Of a stretch of 64,000 bases of DNA, positions 18,529-26,219 are shown piece after piece. The translations under genes were made by a program, and so were the position numbers. Numbering within the stretch: the first letter of the stretch is position 1; each line of letters opens with the position of its first letter. Below the pieces are notes generated by a model. The model worked only from the letters and a program-made list of their open reading frames with translations, was not told the DNA's origin and made no database searches. The stretch spans positions 496,001 to 560,000 of the forward strand of contig NZ_JAPIVO010000004.1 of the NCBI RefSeq assembly GCF_026239655.1, read 5' to 3'. Source of the DNA: Pedobacter sp. MR2016-24 (GTDB taxonomy: Bacteria; Bacteroidota; Bacteroidia; Sphingobacteriales; Sphingobacteriaceae).

Positions 18529-19030
18529 TTGCTGGAGATTTTTCTGTTGAATGTATTTTATCTGTAATGCTTTTCACGATATCCACCGATTTAAAAGCTG
18601 TTTCGAGGTGTGTTAAGGTATCAAGGAGCGCCTGACTTTCCGCTCCGCCACCCACCACTTCTTCCATGGTAGCACGAATGGCATCCCAAACCGGAAGAAT
18701 CTTTTTCAGGAGCTTTCTACCGGCCGGGCTGAGCTGCACTAATTGTTTACGCGCGTCTTCCGGACTGGTGGTAGTAATGACAAGACCCTTACTTTTGAGA
18801 TTGGTGACAAGCTGGCTCGCAGCGGGATGGGTAACCTCTATCTTTTCACAAAGTTCCTGGATAGATAAGGAATTGTTCTCTGATAGTAAATAAAACACCG
18901 GGAACCAGGTGGTTTCGAAGACGATGCCTTCTGCACGGTATGACTTGTTGATTTCAGAAAGAAAAAGCTCACTCAGGCGCTTTAATCTGCTGCCTAAAAC
19001 CAGGTATCCTAAAGACTGATAATAATTCAT
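18521..19030 (-). CDS. MarR-family transcriptional regulator of the hut operon
   Basis: This 169-residue winged-helix protein has the MarR layout. Dimerisation helices lie at both ends. The DNA-binding core is at about 40-115, with the helix-turn-helix SIQELCEKIEVTHPAASQLV and the wing TTTSPEDARKQLVQLSPAGR. It is the first gene of the operon and overlaps hutH by 8 bp. A perfect 25-bp inverted repeat (19032-19085) sits 1 bp upstream of the start codon. Autoregulated repression relieved by urocanate or histidine is the natural model, by analogy with other hut repressors. The ligand is an inference. Confidence 0.9.
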   Translation of the reverse strand: MNYYQSLGYLVLGSRLKRLSELFLSEINKSYRAEGIVFETTWFPVFYLLSENNSLSIQELCEKIEVTHPAASQLVTNLKSKGLVITTTSPEDARKQLVQLSPAGRKLLKKILPVWDAIRATMEEVVGGGAESQALLDTLTHLETAFKSVDIVKSITDKIHSTEKSPANV

Positions 19031-19031
19031 G

Positions 19032-19085
19032 GCTAAATATATAAGGAATTATATAAGTTCTTATATAATTCCTTATATATTTAGC
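19032..19085. promoter_or_regulatory. Perfect 25-bp inverted repeat, probable MarR operator
   Basis: The left arm at 19032-19056 and the right arm at 19061-19085 are exact reverse complements around the 4-nt spacer GTTC. The arms start GCTAAATATATAAGG and contain TTATATAA sub-palindromes, so each half may itself bind a dimer. The element fills the 5' flank of marR completely. As RNA it would form a long hairpin ending next to the start codon, so effects on translation or a role as terminator of the upstream oxygenase gene are also possible. Confidence 0.8.
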
Positions 19086-19107
19086 AGAGCGCATTGAAAA
19101 ATGCGAC

Positions 19108-19749
19108 TTAAGATACTTTAAACCAGCCGGTAATGCTCATTCTGGGTTTGTTGGTCAGCAATACTTCATGTTCCAGTTCACTGCTTTTAAAGAAAACGCT
19201 CTTGCCATTTTCGGGAGAGATGTGTTGAGCAAGGCCATCCTGATGTATACATAATTCTCCACCATCGGCCTGTTGCCAGTCGCTGTTTAAATAAGTAATC
19301 ATCGAGTACTTCCTGCTTTCATTATTTTTAAACTGATCGAGATGTTTTTTGTAAAAACTTCCTTCTTCATATAAGGCATAATGAAACTCATAACCTGTAA
19401 TCCCTGTATAACAAGTGCTGTTCAGATAGCTTACAAAATCATCCATCAGATCGAAGAATTCATTTTCGTAAGGGTCGTTATGTGACCGGTCCAGCCAGTA
19501 GATTTTATCACTTCTGACGGATTTATTGTGTACCACCAGGGTATCGTTTCCAGTTCCTGCGTAAAGGAGTAATTTATCTGTATAAAGGGTATTCAAATTG
19601 TCTTTGAGATGAGCGGAGAGAAGCTCACTTAAAAAATTTTCTGCTATTCCTACTTTATTGTCTATAAAACTATCGATCAGCGTATTGAAGATCTTCTGCA
19701 ATAAGGGTTGATTAGCAATAACCGGCAGGATTGCCGGTATTGGGATCAA
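19108..19749 (-). CDS. 2-oxoglutarate/Fe(II)-dependent oxygenase, prolyl-hydroxylase-like
   Basis: This 213-residue protein has a C-terminal Fe2OG dioxygenase fold. The iron ligands are His136 and Asp138 in YKKHLDQF and His194 in ELEHEVLL; Arg203 in KPRMSITGWF binds 2-oxoglutarate. The GGELCIH strand is typical of SM-20/P4H-like enzymes. The substrate is unknown, with protein prolyl residues or small molecules both possible. It is upstream of marR on the same strand, but the large inverted repeat between them probably separates the units. The start Met is taken as the longest frame; a slightly later start is possible. Confidence 0.8.
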   Translation of the reverse strand: MIPIPAILPVIANQPLLQKIFNTLIDSFIDNKVGIAENFLSELLSAHLKDNLNTLYTDKLLLYAGTGNDTLVVHNKSVRSDKIYWLDRSHNDPYENEFFDLMDDFVSYLNSTCYTGITGYEFHYALYEEGSFYKKHLDQFKNNESRKYSMITYLNSDWQQADGGELCIHQDGLAQHISPENGKSVFFKSSELEHEVLLTNKPRMSITGWFKVS

Positions 19750-20264
19750 GGTAGTTTATTAAATGGCAAATGCGGGAATTATCTGCTTGTATATCAAAAG
19801 AAAAAGAATTGTGCACGTTGTAAGTAGATAGCACAGTTGGAACTGATAGTGAGCAAGGTTTGTATTCACAAGATATAAATAAGTATTTAGCCAGCCCATG
19901 AGAGGTCATAAACAGGTCTGGCGACCTGCTTATGACCTGTTGTCGACCTGTTTAGGACCTGTTGTCGACCCGATAATACAAACTCAGGTGACTATCATCT
20001 CAAACTTGATATACTTTTAGTAAAGCTATAGATTTCATATTAGCTTTTTCTAAGACAGAGCTCATATATTATTTTCCCGGCTTTCAGCATCTGGAAAGTC
20101 ATAATATGATTTACGTTGCTTTTTTAAGTAATCACAATCACCATACGCGGCAACGGCCATCACGCATTAGTTTTCTTTATAGGTCTAATTTGCACTCGTT
20201 ATCAGAGCGTAATACAATGGCCTGCTGACCAAAGAAAAATTGATTTTCACTTAAACTCAAACCC
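19750..20264. other. Intergenic region with a phased repeat array
   Basis: This 515-bp gap separates divergent genes. It contains the GACCTG array and hairpin at 19904-19971 described separately. The rest, including 20030-20264 in front of the YceI gene, shows no gene or RNA that I can support. Confidence 0.5.
19904..19971. repeat. 11-bp-phased GACCTG array with near-perfect hairpin
   Basis: GACCTG occurs at 19923, 19934, 19945 and 19956, and a GACCCG variant at 19967, all exactly 11 bp apart. The reverse motif GGTC occurs at 19904 and 19915, also 11 bp apart. The first pair and the reverse pair form a hairpin (arms 19904-19918 and 19923-19937, 14 of 15 paired, loop TGGC). One motif per helical turn suggests cooperative protein binding on one DNA face, but a simple tandem repeat is possible. 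Confidence 0.75.
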
Positions 20265-20846
20265 ATGTCACTATCTTCTAAAATCTCAAAAGGAACAGTT
20301 TTAATCCTTCTTGCGCAAATGTTCGCGATTGCAGCGATTGCCCAGGTAAAATATAGCGCTAAAGACAATCTGAAAATATTAGTGAGTGGCACATCTACTT
20401 TGCACGACTGGACAATGGCGACTGCTAAAGGAGATTGCAGTGCAACATTTACTGTTAACGGAGCTGGTCAGCTAACTGATTTAACGGCTATGCACCTGAG
20501 CATCCCGGTGGAAAGTCTGAAAAGTGAAAAAACTGCAATGGATAAAAATGCTTACAAAGCTCTAAAGGCAAGTAAGTTCAGTGCAATCACTTATACACTC
20601 AGTAGTGCAACAGTAACTGCTGATGGAAAAGTAAAATGTCAGGGTAGTTTATCTGTAGCCGGTACTGCAGTACCTACAGAATTACTGGCGACAGCAAAGG
20701 TGAATGCGGATAAAAGTATCAGCATCAGCGGCAGCAAAAAAATCAGTATGAAAGCTTACAAAGTGGATCCGCCAACTTTTATGATGGGCACTATCAAAAC
20801 GGGTAATGATATCACTGTCAATTTTGATCTGGTATTAAGAAAATAA
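20265..20846 (+). CDS. YceI-family periplasmic protein (first of two)
   Basis: This 193-residue protein has a signal peptide (about 1-26, cut after IAAIAQ) and a YceI-like lipocalin-type beta-barrel domain. Typical features are the start strand with SGTSTLHDW, the central KTAMDKNAYKALKASKFSAITYTL block, and the final DPPTFMMGTIKTGNDITVNFDL. YceI proteins bind isoprenoid or other lipids in the periplasm. It is followed after 36 bp by a porin and then another YceI protein, so these three probably act together. Ligand unknown. Confidence 0.85.
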   Translation: MSLSSKISKGTVLILLAQMFAIAAIAQVKYSAKDNLKILVSGTSTLHDWTMATAKGDCSATFTVNGAGQLTDLTAMHLSIPVESLKSEKTAMDKNAYKALKASKFSAITYTLSSATVTADGKVKCQGSLSVAGTAVPTELLATAKVNADKSISISGSKKISMKAYKVDPPTFMMGTIKTGNDITVNFDLVLRK

Positions 20847-20882
20847 ACAAAAATATTTAAACGTAATCAAACAATTCATATC

Positions 20883-22274
20883 ATGAAATCTACAATTACC
20901 AAATACAGTATGCTGATGCTGATGGCCGGAGTACTGCCTGCAACAGTGATGGCACAACAACCTAAAGTCGCCAATATAAGAGCTTACGATAAAACAGGTA
21001 TCAACGTATTCGAAGATCCGAAAGATACCATTACGACTTTCGACGGGATGAAAATAAAGTTCGGCGCTGGATTTACCCAGCAGTTTCAGGGACTTAAACA
21101 TAAAAACCCTGATGCGCTGAATAATGATATCGGTTCTTTTAGTCCGGCAGTAGCAGGAAACAGGCTCAAGATCATTACCCCTGGTTTCCAGACTGCACAG
21201 GCAAATTTGTATATGGATGTACAGCTGGCAGATGGTATACGGTTAAATATTACCTCTTACCTGTCTTCAAAACACCACAATGAAACCTGGGTGAAAGGAG
21301 GATACATTCAGTTTGATAAACTTCCTTTTAAAGGACAGGTATGGGAAGACCTGATGAAAATTGCCACCATCAAAATCGGGCATTTTGAGATTGATTATGG
21401 TGATCAGCACTTCAGAAGAAGTGATGGCGGACAGGCGATATACAATCCTTTTATGGAAGGAAACATCGTTGATGAATATGCTACAGAGATCGGCGGACAA
21501 ATTTTACTGAGAAAAAATGGCTTCTTCGGCTTGCTGGGCGTAACCAATGGTATGATCAAAGGAAATGTGGACTCTTTATCAGCCGCAGCGAATCCTGATG
21601 GTGATTACCATAAATCTCCATCTGTATATTTAAAAGGTGGATTCGATAAACAACTGTTGCCGGATGTACGATTGAGGGTAAGTGCTTCTTATTATGGAAA
21701 CCAGAGCAGTGGTGATAATACCTTATTTGGTGGAGATCGTTCAGGTTCCAATTACCAGTTTGTAATGGAACAGAATTCTGCCAATCCCAAAAGCACTACT
21801 GGCGCTGGTACACCATTAGCCTTCTCTGGCCGCTTCAATCCGGGTTTCAGTAAAAAGATCAATGCAGTGATGCTGAACGGATTCCTGAAAGTGAAAGGAT
21901 TCGAATTGTTCGGAACTTATGAGTTTGCTTCAGGAAGAACAGCCAGGGAAACTGATACACGTGATGTGAAACAGTTCGCTATCGATGGGGTATACCGATT
22001 CGGTAAAACAGAAGACTTTTTTATTGGGGCAAAATATAATACAGTGTCTGCACGCCTGGCAAATAATGCAACAGGTACCGGAGCAGGACCAGTGGTGTTT
22101 AGTGATGATGTAAAAGTAAACCGGGTAGCAGGTGCAGCCGGCTGGTTCATGACTAAAAATATCCTGCTGAAAGGGGAGTATGTTATTCAGAAATATAAAG
22201 ATTTTCCGGTGGCTGACTTCCGCGCAGGTGGCGAATTTAAAGGTTATGTGATAGAGGCAGTAATAGGTTTTTAA
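20883..22274 (+). CDS. Outer-membrane porin of the phosphate-selective type (OprO/P-like)
   Basis: This 463-residue protein has a signal peptide (ending TVMAQQ). A 16-strand-type barrel with many aromatic-flanked strands follows, ending in VIEAVIGF with terminal Phe. Conserved blocks such as GHFEIDYGDQHFRRSDGG (about 162-180) match Bacteroidetes porins annotated as phosphate-selective or as OprO/P-like. No phosphate-related gene is nearby, so selectivity is unproven. It lies between two YceI genes and ends before a hairpin terminator, though the second YceI may still be reached by readthrough. Confidence 0.8.
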   Translation: MKSTITKYSMLMLMAGVLPATVMAQQPKVANIRAYDKTGINVFEDPKDTITTFDGMKIKFGAGFTQQFQGLKHKNPDALNNDIGSFSPAVAGNRLKIITPGFQTAQANLYMDVQLADGIRLNITSYLSSKHHNETWVKGGYIQFDKLPFKGQVWEDLMKIATIKIGHFEIDYGDQHFRRSDGGQAIYNPFMEGNIVDEYATEIGGQILLRKNGFFGLLGVTNGMIKGNVDSLSAAANPDGDYHKSPSVYLKGGFDKQLLPDVRLRVSASYYGNQSSGDNTLFGGDRSGSNYQFVMEQNSANPKSTTGAGTPLAFSGRFNPGFSKKINAVMLNGFLKVKGFELFGTYEFASGRTARETDTRDVKQFAIDGVYRFGKTEDFFIGAKYNTVSARLANNATGTGAGPVVFSDDVKVNRVAGAAGWFMTKNILLKGEYVIQKYKDFPVADFRAGGEFKGYVIEAVIGF

Positions 22275-22297
22275 GATTTGGTTTGTTTTGTGGTGGA

Positions 22298-22330
22298 GCC
22301 GGGATGTTAACCCATCCCGGCTTATTTATT
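22298..22330 (+). terminator. Intrinsic terminator after the porin
   Basis: The 9-bp GC-rich arms GCCGGGATG and CATCCCGGC enclose loop TTAACC and are followed by a T-rich run. It may be partial, because another YceI gene starts only 21 bp further on. Confidence 0.75.
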
Positions 22331-22350
22331 TGTGCTTGAATCAAAAGAAT

Positions 22351-22962
22351 ATGAAGATACAACTGAAATCCGGCCCCCTGATTTATCTGATCGCGATATT
22401 GCTCTGTTTAGCTGCAAGCTCATTTGAAACGGCATTTACCCATAAATGGGTAGTATTAAAAGATTGCAGTGTAAAAGTAAACGGCACGACCAACGTAAAT
22501 AAGTTTAGCTGCAGTATTCCTGAATACACGCAGCCAGACACGATCAGTTTACGGAGTGGGAATACTGCCGGATTATCAATGTCAGGTCAGCTTGCATTGC
22601 CGGTACTAAATTTTGATTGCAATAATCAGATGATGACCAATGATTTGCGTAAAACACTGAAAGCGAAAGAATTTCCTAAGCTGTACATCCGGTTTTTGTC
22701 TATGGAGAAATATCCGGACTTAAAGGCTGAAGCAGAATTAATCACCGGAATAGTGAATATAGAGCTGGCCGGGGTAGTAAAAAAAGTAAAAGTAAATTAT
22801 AGAATTACCACAGATGCACAGCAGGTGATCCATCTGGTAGGAAAGCAGACAGTGAACTTTTCAGACTTCAACTTAAAACCGCCCAAAAGATTAGCTGGTA
22901 TGGTGAGGGCAAATGATCTGCTGAATGTAGAGTTCCGGGTAAATTTCAGGATTGTTTCCTGA
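22351..22962 (+). CDS. YceI-family protein (second of two)
   Basis: This is a 203-residue secreted YceI-like protein. The frame is open from 22288, but that extra part covers the terminator hairpin, so I use the Met at 22351 (MKIQLKSGPL), which begins a normal signal peptide. The family core is visible: SVKVNGTTNVNKFSC, then MMTNDLRKTLKAKEFPKLYIRF, and the end block FNLKPPKRLAGMVRANDLLNVEF. It contains three or more Cys in the mature part, unlike the first copy. Its stop nearly touches the convergent DNA glycosylase gene (2 bp gap). Confidence 0.82.
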   Translation: MKIQLKSGPLIYLIAILLCLAASSFETAFTHKWVVLKDCSVKVNGTTNVNKFSCSIPEYTQPDTISLRSGNTAGLSMSGQLALPVLNFDCNNQMMTNDLRKTLKAKEFPKLYIRFLSMEKYPDLKAEAELITGIVNIELAGVVKKVKVNYRITTDAQQVIHLVGKQTVNFSDFNLKPPKRLAGMVRANDLLNVEFRVNFRIVS

Positions 22963-22964
22963 GG

Positions 22965-23726
22965 CTAAAATTCCAACTCAGACTGTGCTACCTTGTATAA
23001 ACACTGGCAACTCACACAAAAATAGTCTAGTCTTTTTGTTTTGCCTGTCTCCATTTTTACCATTGGAATATGGCAACGCGGACATGTCTCTTTTGAATAG
23101 GCAAGCCATCTTTGTATTAAGGTTCGTTCTTTCTTCCACCTGTAAAAGTCGAAGCTGTAATTCCTTACTTCATCGATGATTTCTCTCAGTTTGGGTTTAG
23201 GAACTGCACCTATACGACTCAAAGGATGCACTTTTGAGCGAAACAAAGCTTCATTTTTAATAATATTGCCGGCGCCTGCAAAAACGGACTGATCTAATAT
23301 TGCATCACAAATAAAAGTAGCAGGCTTTTTTATCAATTTCCGGAGTGCCGCTTCAGGATTCCAGGAAGGCGACATGATGTCGGCCGACCAATCATATATT
23401 TCTTCTAAATTCCGGGTAATGTAAACTAATGAAGCTGAATAAATATTAACTATCTGGCTGTCGAATGTAAGGCTGATGTCCTCCGATCCATTTGGTAACC
23501 CATTAATCGTATATGCGCCAGACATCATGAGATGTATCCTGATCGTGAATTGCTCAAAACACAGCAAAAGATGTTTCCCCCAGCTTTTTATCTCTATCAG
23601 CTTTGCATGCAGTAACTTTTGACTGGCTATTTCGGTGATGCCGGTTACTTTAGTAATTGCTTTTCCCTCAACGTGCAGCGCTTTGAGCCGCTCCTTAAAA
23701 ATAGCGATTATAGGTCCTTCTGGCAT
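22965..23726 (-). CDS. DNA glycosylase/AP lyase of the Fpg/Nei family
   Basis: This base-excision repair enzyme removes oxidised bases and cuts at the abasic site. I start it at the internal Met 23726, which gives MPEGPIIAIFKE with the essential Pro2 nucleophile and Glu3; the longer frame to 23750 would block Pro2. The 253-residue protein has the catalytic Lys in SWGKHLLL (about 52-58), the helix-two-turn-helix region with NIIKNEALFR (Asn near 154), and a C-terminal zinc finger CPRC-x16-CVSC ending near residue 245. Fpg versus Nei cannot be decided; Bacteroidetes proteins of this form are often named endonuclease VIII-like. Confidence 0.88.
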   Translation of the reverse strand: MPEGPIIAIFKERLKALHVEGKAITKVTGITEIASQKLLHAKLIEIKSWGKHLLLCFEQFTIRIHLMMSGAYTINGLPNGSEDISLTFDSQIVNIYSASLVYITRNLEEIYDWSADIMSPSWNPEAALRKLIKKPATFICDAILDQSVFAGAGNIIKNEALFRSKVHPLSRIGAVPKPKLREIIDEVRNYSFDFYRWKKERTLIQRWLAYSKETCPRCHIPMVKMETGKTKRLDYFCVSCQCLYKVAQSELEF

Positions 23727-23834
23727 AACAATGATACATTGTTGTTTCACATATCAAACCCTTATAGAGGTGATTTGTTTTTCACAGGCAATTAAAATAT
23801 GTTTATCAAAAATTAGTTTCAGATTTGCTGGTGA

Positions 23835-23972
23835 GATAAGCTTTATCTCAAACAGTTCGATCTTGAAGCGGGGTACCAAGTACAAAGACCTTTTAAAGTG
23901 AAAAATGAATTGGGAACCTATCAGAAACCTGCACATACGTTCAGACTGGGGATAGGATACAGATTTAAATAG
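23835..23972 (+). pseudogene. 3' relic of an outer-membrane beta-barrel protein
   Basis: From 23835 to TAG at 23970-23972 one frame encodes 45 residues of a typical barrel C-terminus: FDLEAGYQVQRPFKVKN, a short turn, then HTFRLGIGYRFK. It has no start codon and is cut upstream by TGA at 23832. A further barrel-like piece (FRFAGE) precedes it in another frame, indicating a frameshift. The rest of the gene is missing, so a deletion probably joined this end to the glycosylase region. Confidence 0.6.
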
Positions 23973-23978
23973 GTGAAA

Positions 23979-24014
23979 ATACATTCAAGCGGTGATGATA
24001 CCACTTGAATGTAT
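23979..24014 (-). terminator. Hairpin after tssK, probable terminator
   Basis: The arms ATACATTCAAG and CTTGAATGTAT (11 bp) have an extra GGT/ACC pairing inside. It lies 12 bp past the tssK stop on the minus strand and may also end the relic above. Confidence 0.6.
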
Positions 24015-24026
24015 TGATGGATGGAA

Positions 24027-25184
24027 CTAATCCAGTAAGGTCCAGGTACGTTTTGTTTGCACCTGCTGCACCATCTGTTGTTCTGCAACAACGATATTTT
24101 CTTTACGCTGACCGATGTATTCGAGTAAGCTCAATTTATTCCACAACGCTACCATGACCTTAAGGAATTCCTCCACCATGGACATGGACGCAAAGATGTC
24201 CTGATGGTCATATACCAGTTCAATATTCCTGGCGAGCAGCTCTTCAAAGTTACCCGGTGTTACGTCTCTCCATTCGTAAAAATACTTCAGCATTTCTTCG
24301 CGTTCTTTTGGCTCAATCATCTTGATCCCGGTAAAAAACACATGCGCCAGATTTGAGCCTACGCCGGCAATGTATACCGGCGATTGCTGATAACCGAGGT
24401 TCCTGTAATTAAAAAAGATCTGTGCGATATAGTCCAGCATCTTTTCGGAAAGTAAACGGATATTTTTACCCAGTGGGGTGATTGCCTCTTTTCCTGAAGT
24501 TTTGTCGATAATTTTAAAAGCTGCCAGTTGAAGATCGTTAATCAGCTTGCTGTATAATTCATAATACCTGAGCAGGTTGGGGTGACTAATGATACTGCTG
24601 CTCGGCGGGATATAATTATTGTTAATCGAGATCCTGCCATTTTCCAGCACCAGCTGTCCGATGGTAAGGTGATAATTATCTATTGCCTTAGGTGCCATTT
24701 CTGAAGCGGGCAGAATTGAAATGCTGTACCCTTTTTTCACATCCGGATAGCGTGGTGGATTATCTTCCGGGTCAGGATTGCCTGTAGGAACTCTTTCAAA
24801 AGGGTTCACCAGTAGCAGGATATTATATAGTGTACTTTTAGAAGATTCTCCGTTTTCACCGCTGAAATACTGACTGTAAACCAGCTGGTCATCAACGTTT
24901 GAAGAATTTACAATGTCTATTCTGCAACCTTCTGCGGTGATCGCGTTACAATGCCTGACTTTAATTTCTATATGATTCGTAGCTTTCTCAATAATTTCTA
25001 TATCATGAGAAGTACGCTGACCAGATAGAGGAGGTAATAATCCGTAATTGAAGTTATTGATAAATATAGAGCTGGCGTCTCTTACAAAATCCTGGTTAAA
25101 CTGATCTGTGGCTACAAAATGATCGCTGGACAGCTTCATACCATCCACCCAGTTTACGGGTTTGTATTTTAATGGTGATATCAT
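24027..25184 (-). CDS. tssK: T6SS baseplate subunit TssK
   Basis: TssK connects the type VI baseplate to the membrane-anchored trans-envelope complex and forms trimers. This 385-residue protein has the Bacteroidetes TssK N-terminus (KPVNWVDGMKLSSDHF, about 8-23, matching the VxWxxGMxLxPxHF signature). A beta-sandwich shell follows, then a helical stalk and a C-terminal head. It is the last gene of a tssN-tssK unit on the minus strand. Assigned from the N-terminal signature, length and locus. Confidence 0.9.
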   Translation of the reverse strand: MISPLKYKPVNWVDGMKLSSDHFVATDQFNQDFVRDASSIFINNFNYGLLPPLSGQRTSHDIEIIEKATNHIEIKVRHCNAITAEGCRIDIVNSSNVDDQLVYSQYFSGENGESSKSTLYNILLLVNPFERVPTGNPDPEDNPPRYPDVKKGYSISILPASEMAPKAIDNYHLTIGQLVLENGRISINNNYIPPSSSIISHPNLLRYYELYSKLINDLQLAAFKIIDKTSGKEAITPLGKNIRLLSEKMLDYIAQIFFNYRNLGYQQSPVYIAGVGSNLAHVFFTGIKMIEPKEREEMLKYFYEWRDVTPGNFEELLARNIELVYDHQDIFASMSMVEEFLKVMVALWNKLSLLEYIGQRKENIVVAEQQMVQQVQTKRTWTLLD

Positions 25185-25206
25185 AATCGTTTAGGTATAA
25201 TTTTAT

Positions 25207-26100
25207 TTATATAAAAATAGATTCGTCACCTATTTTATCAGGCTTGTTTGCATTTTCAGACACTCTTTTCGCGTATATAGTATCTTTCTCCGTGATCTTG
25301 TTGTGAATAATATCCAGGTCGGGATCTATAAAAATGTTCTTTTTAAAGAATGATGTTTTAATGAAAAAGATCCACCGGTAAGAATCGTTGTCATCTGCTT
25401 TGAACTGGACAGGGTTCTTAGGGAATTTAAGATTATAATCTTCAATGAACTTATAAAACCAGTTGCCAAAAATCATATTTTCAGGTGCCTTTGCCTTTAC
25501 TTTCAGTGGTTCTGCATCGTTTGTGTTTTTATAGAGCTCCAGTTCCAGTACCAGCATACGATCGAAATCCAGGTGGTCCATATCAATATTAATGGGTGTT
25601 GGCGGGTATGCCCAGATTTTGTAAATTTCTGTCGGAATACTGATCAGTGAAACATAAGCCCACCAGAATAATAAGGGAAGAATAAACGTAAAGATACTTG
25701 TAGCCGCCCATATCCCGAACCGGATATCGCTAAGCCAGTTGAAGGCGAGTTGAAACAGGTAAAAACTCAGCAAAAAACTAATTAAGATCCCAAATACAAT
25801 GAAAAATTTCCTTTCAAGGATTTCTTTCGGATAATATTTTGAGAAAAGGTACACGAACAGGCAACCAAGGGCAACATAATAAATCTGGCAAATAATATAA
25901 CCCCATGGCATAAAATCAAAGCTTAAAAATCCGAGTAAACCGGGAATGGAAAGCGTGATACTTAACACCAGAATGCTGACGATTAATCTTTTGTTGTTAA
26001 GAAACTGATTCTTCTTATTTACAATGGAGAGTAATGCAGCAGAGATGATGAAAATTAAAGGAAATAGAAGATAGCGGATAAAAAATGATTGAACGTCCAT
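25207..26100 (-). CDS. tssN: T6SSiii membrane protein TssN
   Basis: This 297-residue protein has five to six membrane helices in its first 175 residues and a cytoplasmic C-terminal domain of about 120 residues. TssN is specific to Bacteroidetes T6SSiii, where it and other unique proteins replace the TssJLM membrane complex of Proteobacteria. TssK starts 22 bp after its stop. A possible -7 box lies 37 bp upstream of the start codon. Assignment rests on topology and position next to tssK. Confidence 0.8.
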   Translation of the reverse strand: MDVQSFFIRYLLFPLIFIISAALLSIVNKKNQFLNNKRLIVSILVLSITLSIPGLLGFLSFDFMPWGYIICQIYYVALGCLFVYLFSKYYPKEILERKFFIVFGILISFLLSFYLFQLAFNWLSDIRFGIWAATSIFTFILPLLFWWAYVSLISIPTEIYKIWAYPPTPINIDMDHLDFDRMLVLELELYKNTNDAEPLKVKAKAPENMIFGNWFYKFIEDYNLKFPKNPVQFKADDNDSYRWIFFIKTSFFKKNIFIDPDLDIIHNKITEKDTIYAKRVSENANKPDKIGDESIFI

Positions 26101-26136
26101 TAAATTATACTTGATGTTTTTTGTTTAAAGCCTTAA

Positions 26137-26144
26137 CAAATATA
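26137..26144 (-). promoter_or_regulatory. Possible -7 box of the tssN-tssK unit
   Basis: On the minus strand this reads TATATTTG, an exact TAnnTTTG match, 37 bp before the tssN start. It lies in the 119-bp divergent gap to tssG. No clear -33 box is seen. Confidence 0.4.
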
Positions 26145-26219
26145 ATACCTTAAATTTTTTAGGATTAACTTGGTATAGTTATTAAGGTACTATGGTTTAA
26201 TTATACGGTTAATTAATAT

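Noticed and set aside
19712..19909. 65-codon ORF upstream of the oxygenase gene
   Set aside because: It overlaps the oxygenase start in another frame, has no protein-like composition, and no family can be suggested.
19904..19971. CRISPR-like array
   Set aside because: The repeat unit is only 6 bp with 5-bp gaps. There are no spacers of CRISPR length and no cas genes anywhere in the window.
23754..23984. 76-codon minus-strand ORF upstream of the glycosylase
   Set aside because: It is antisense to the outer-membrane barrel relic, whose C-terminal signature is clear on the plus strand.
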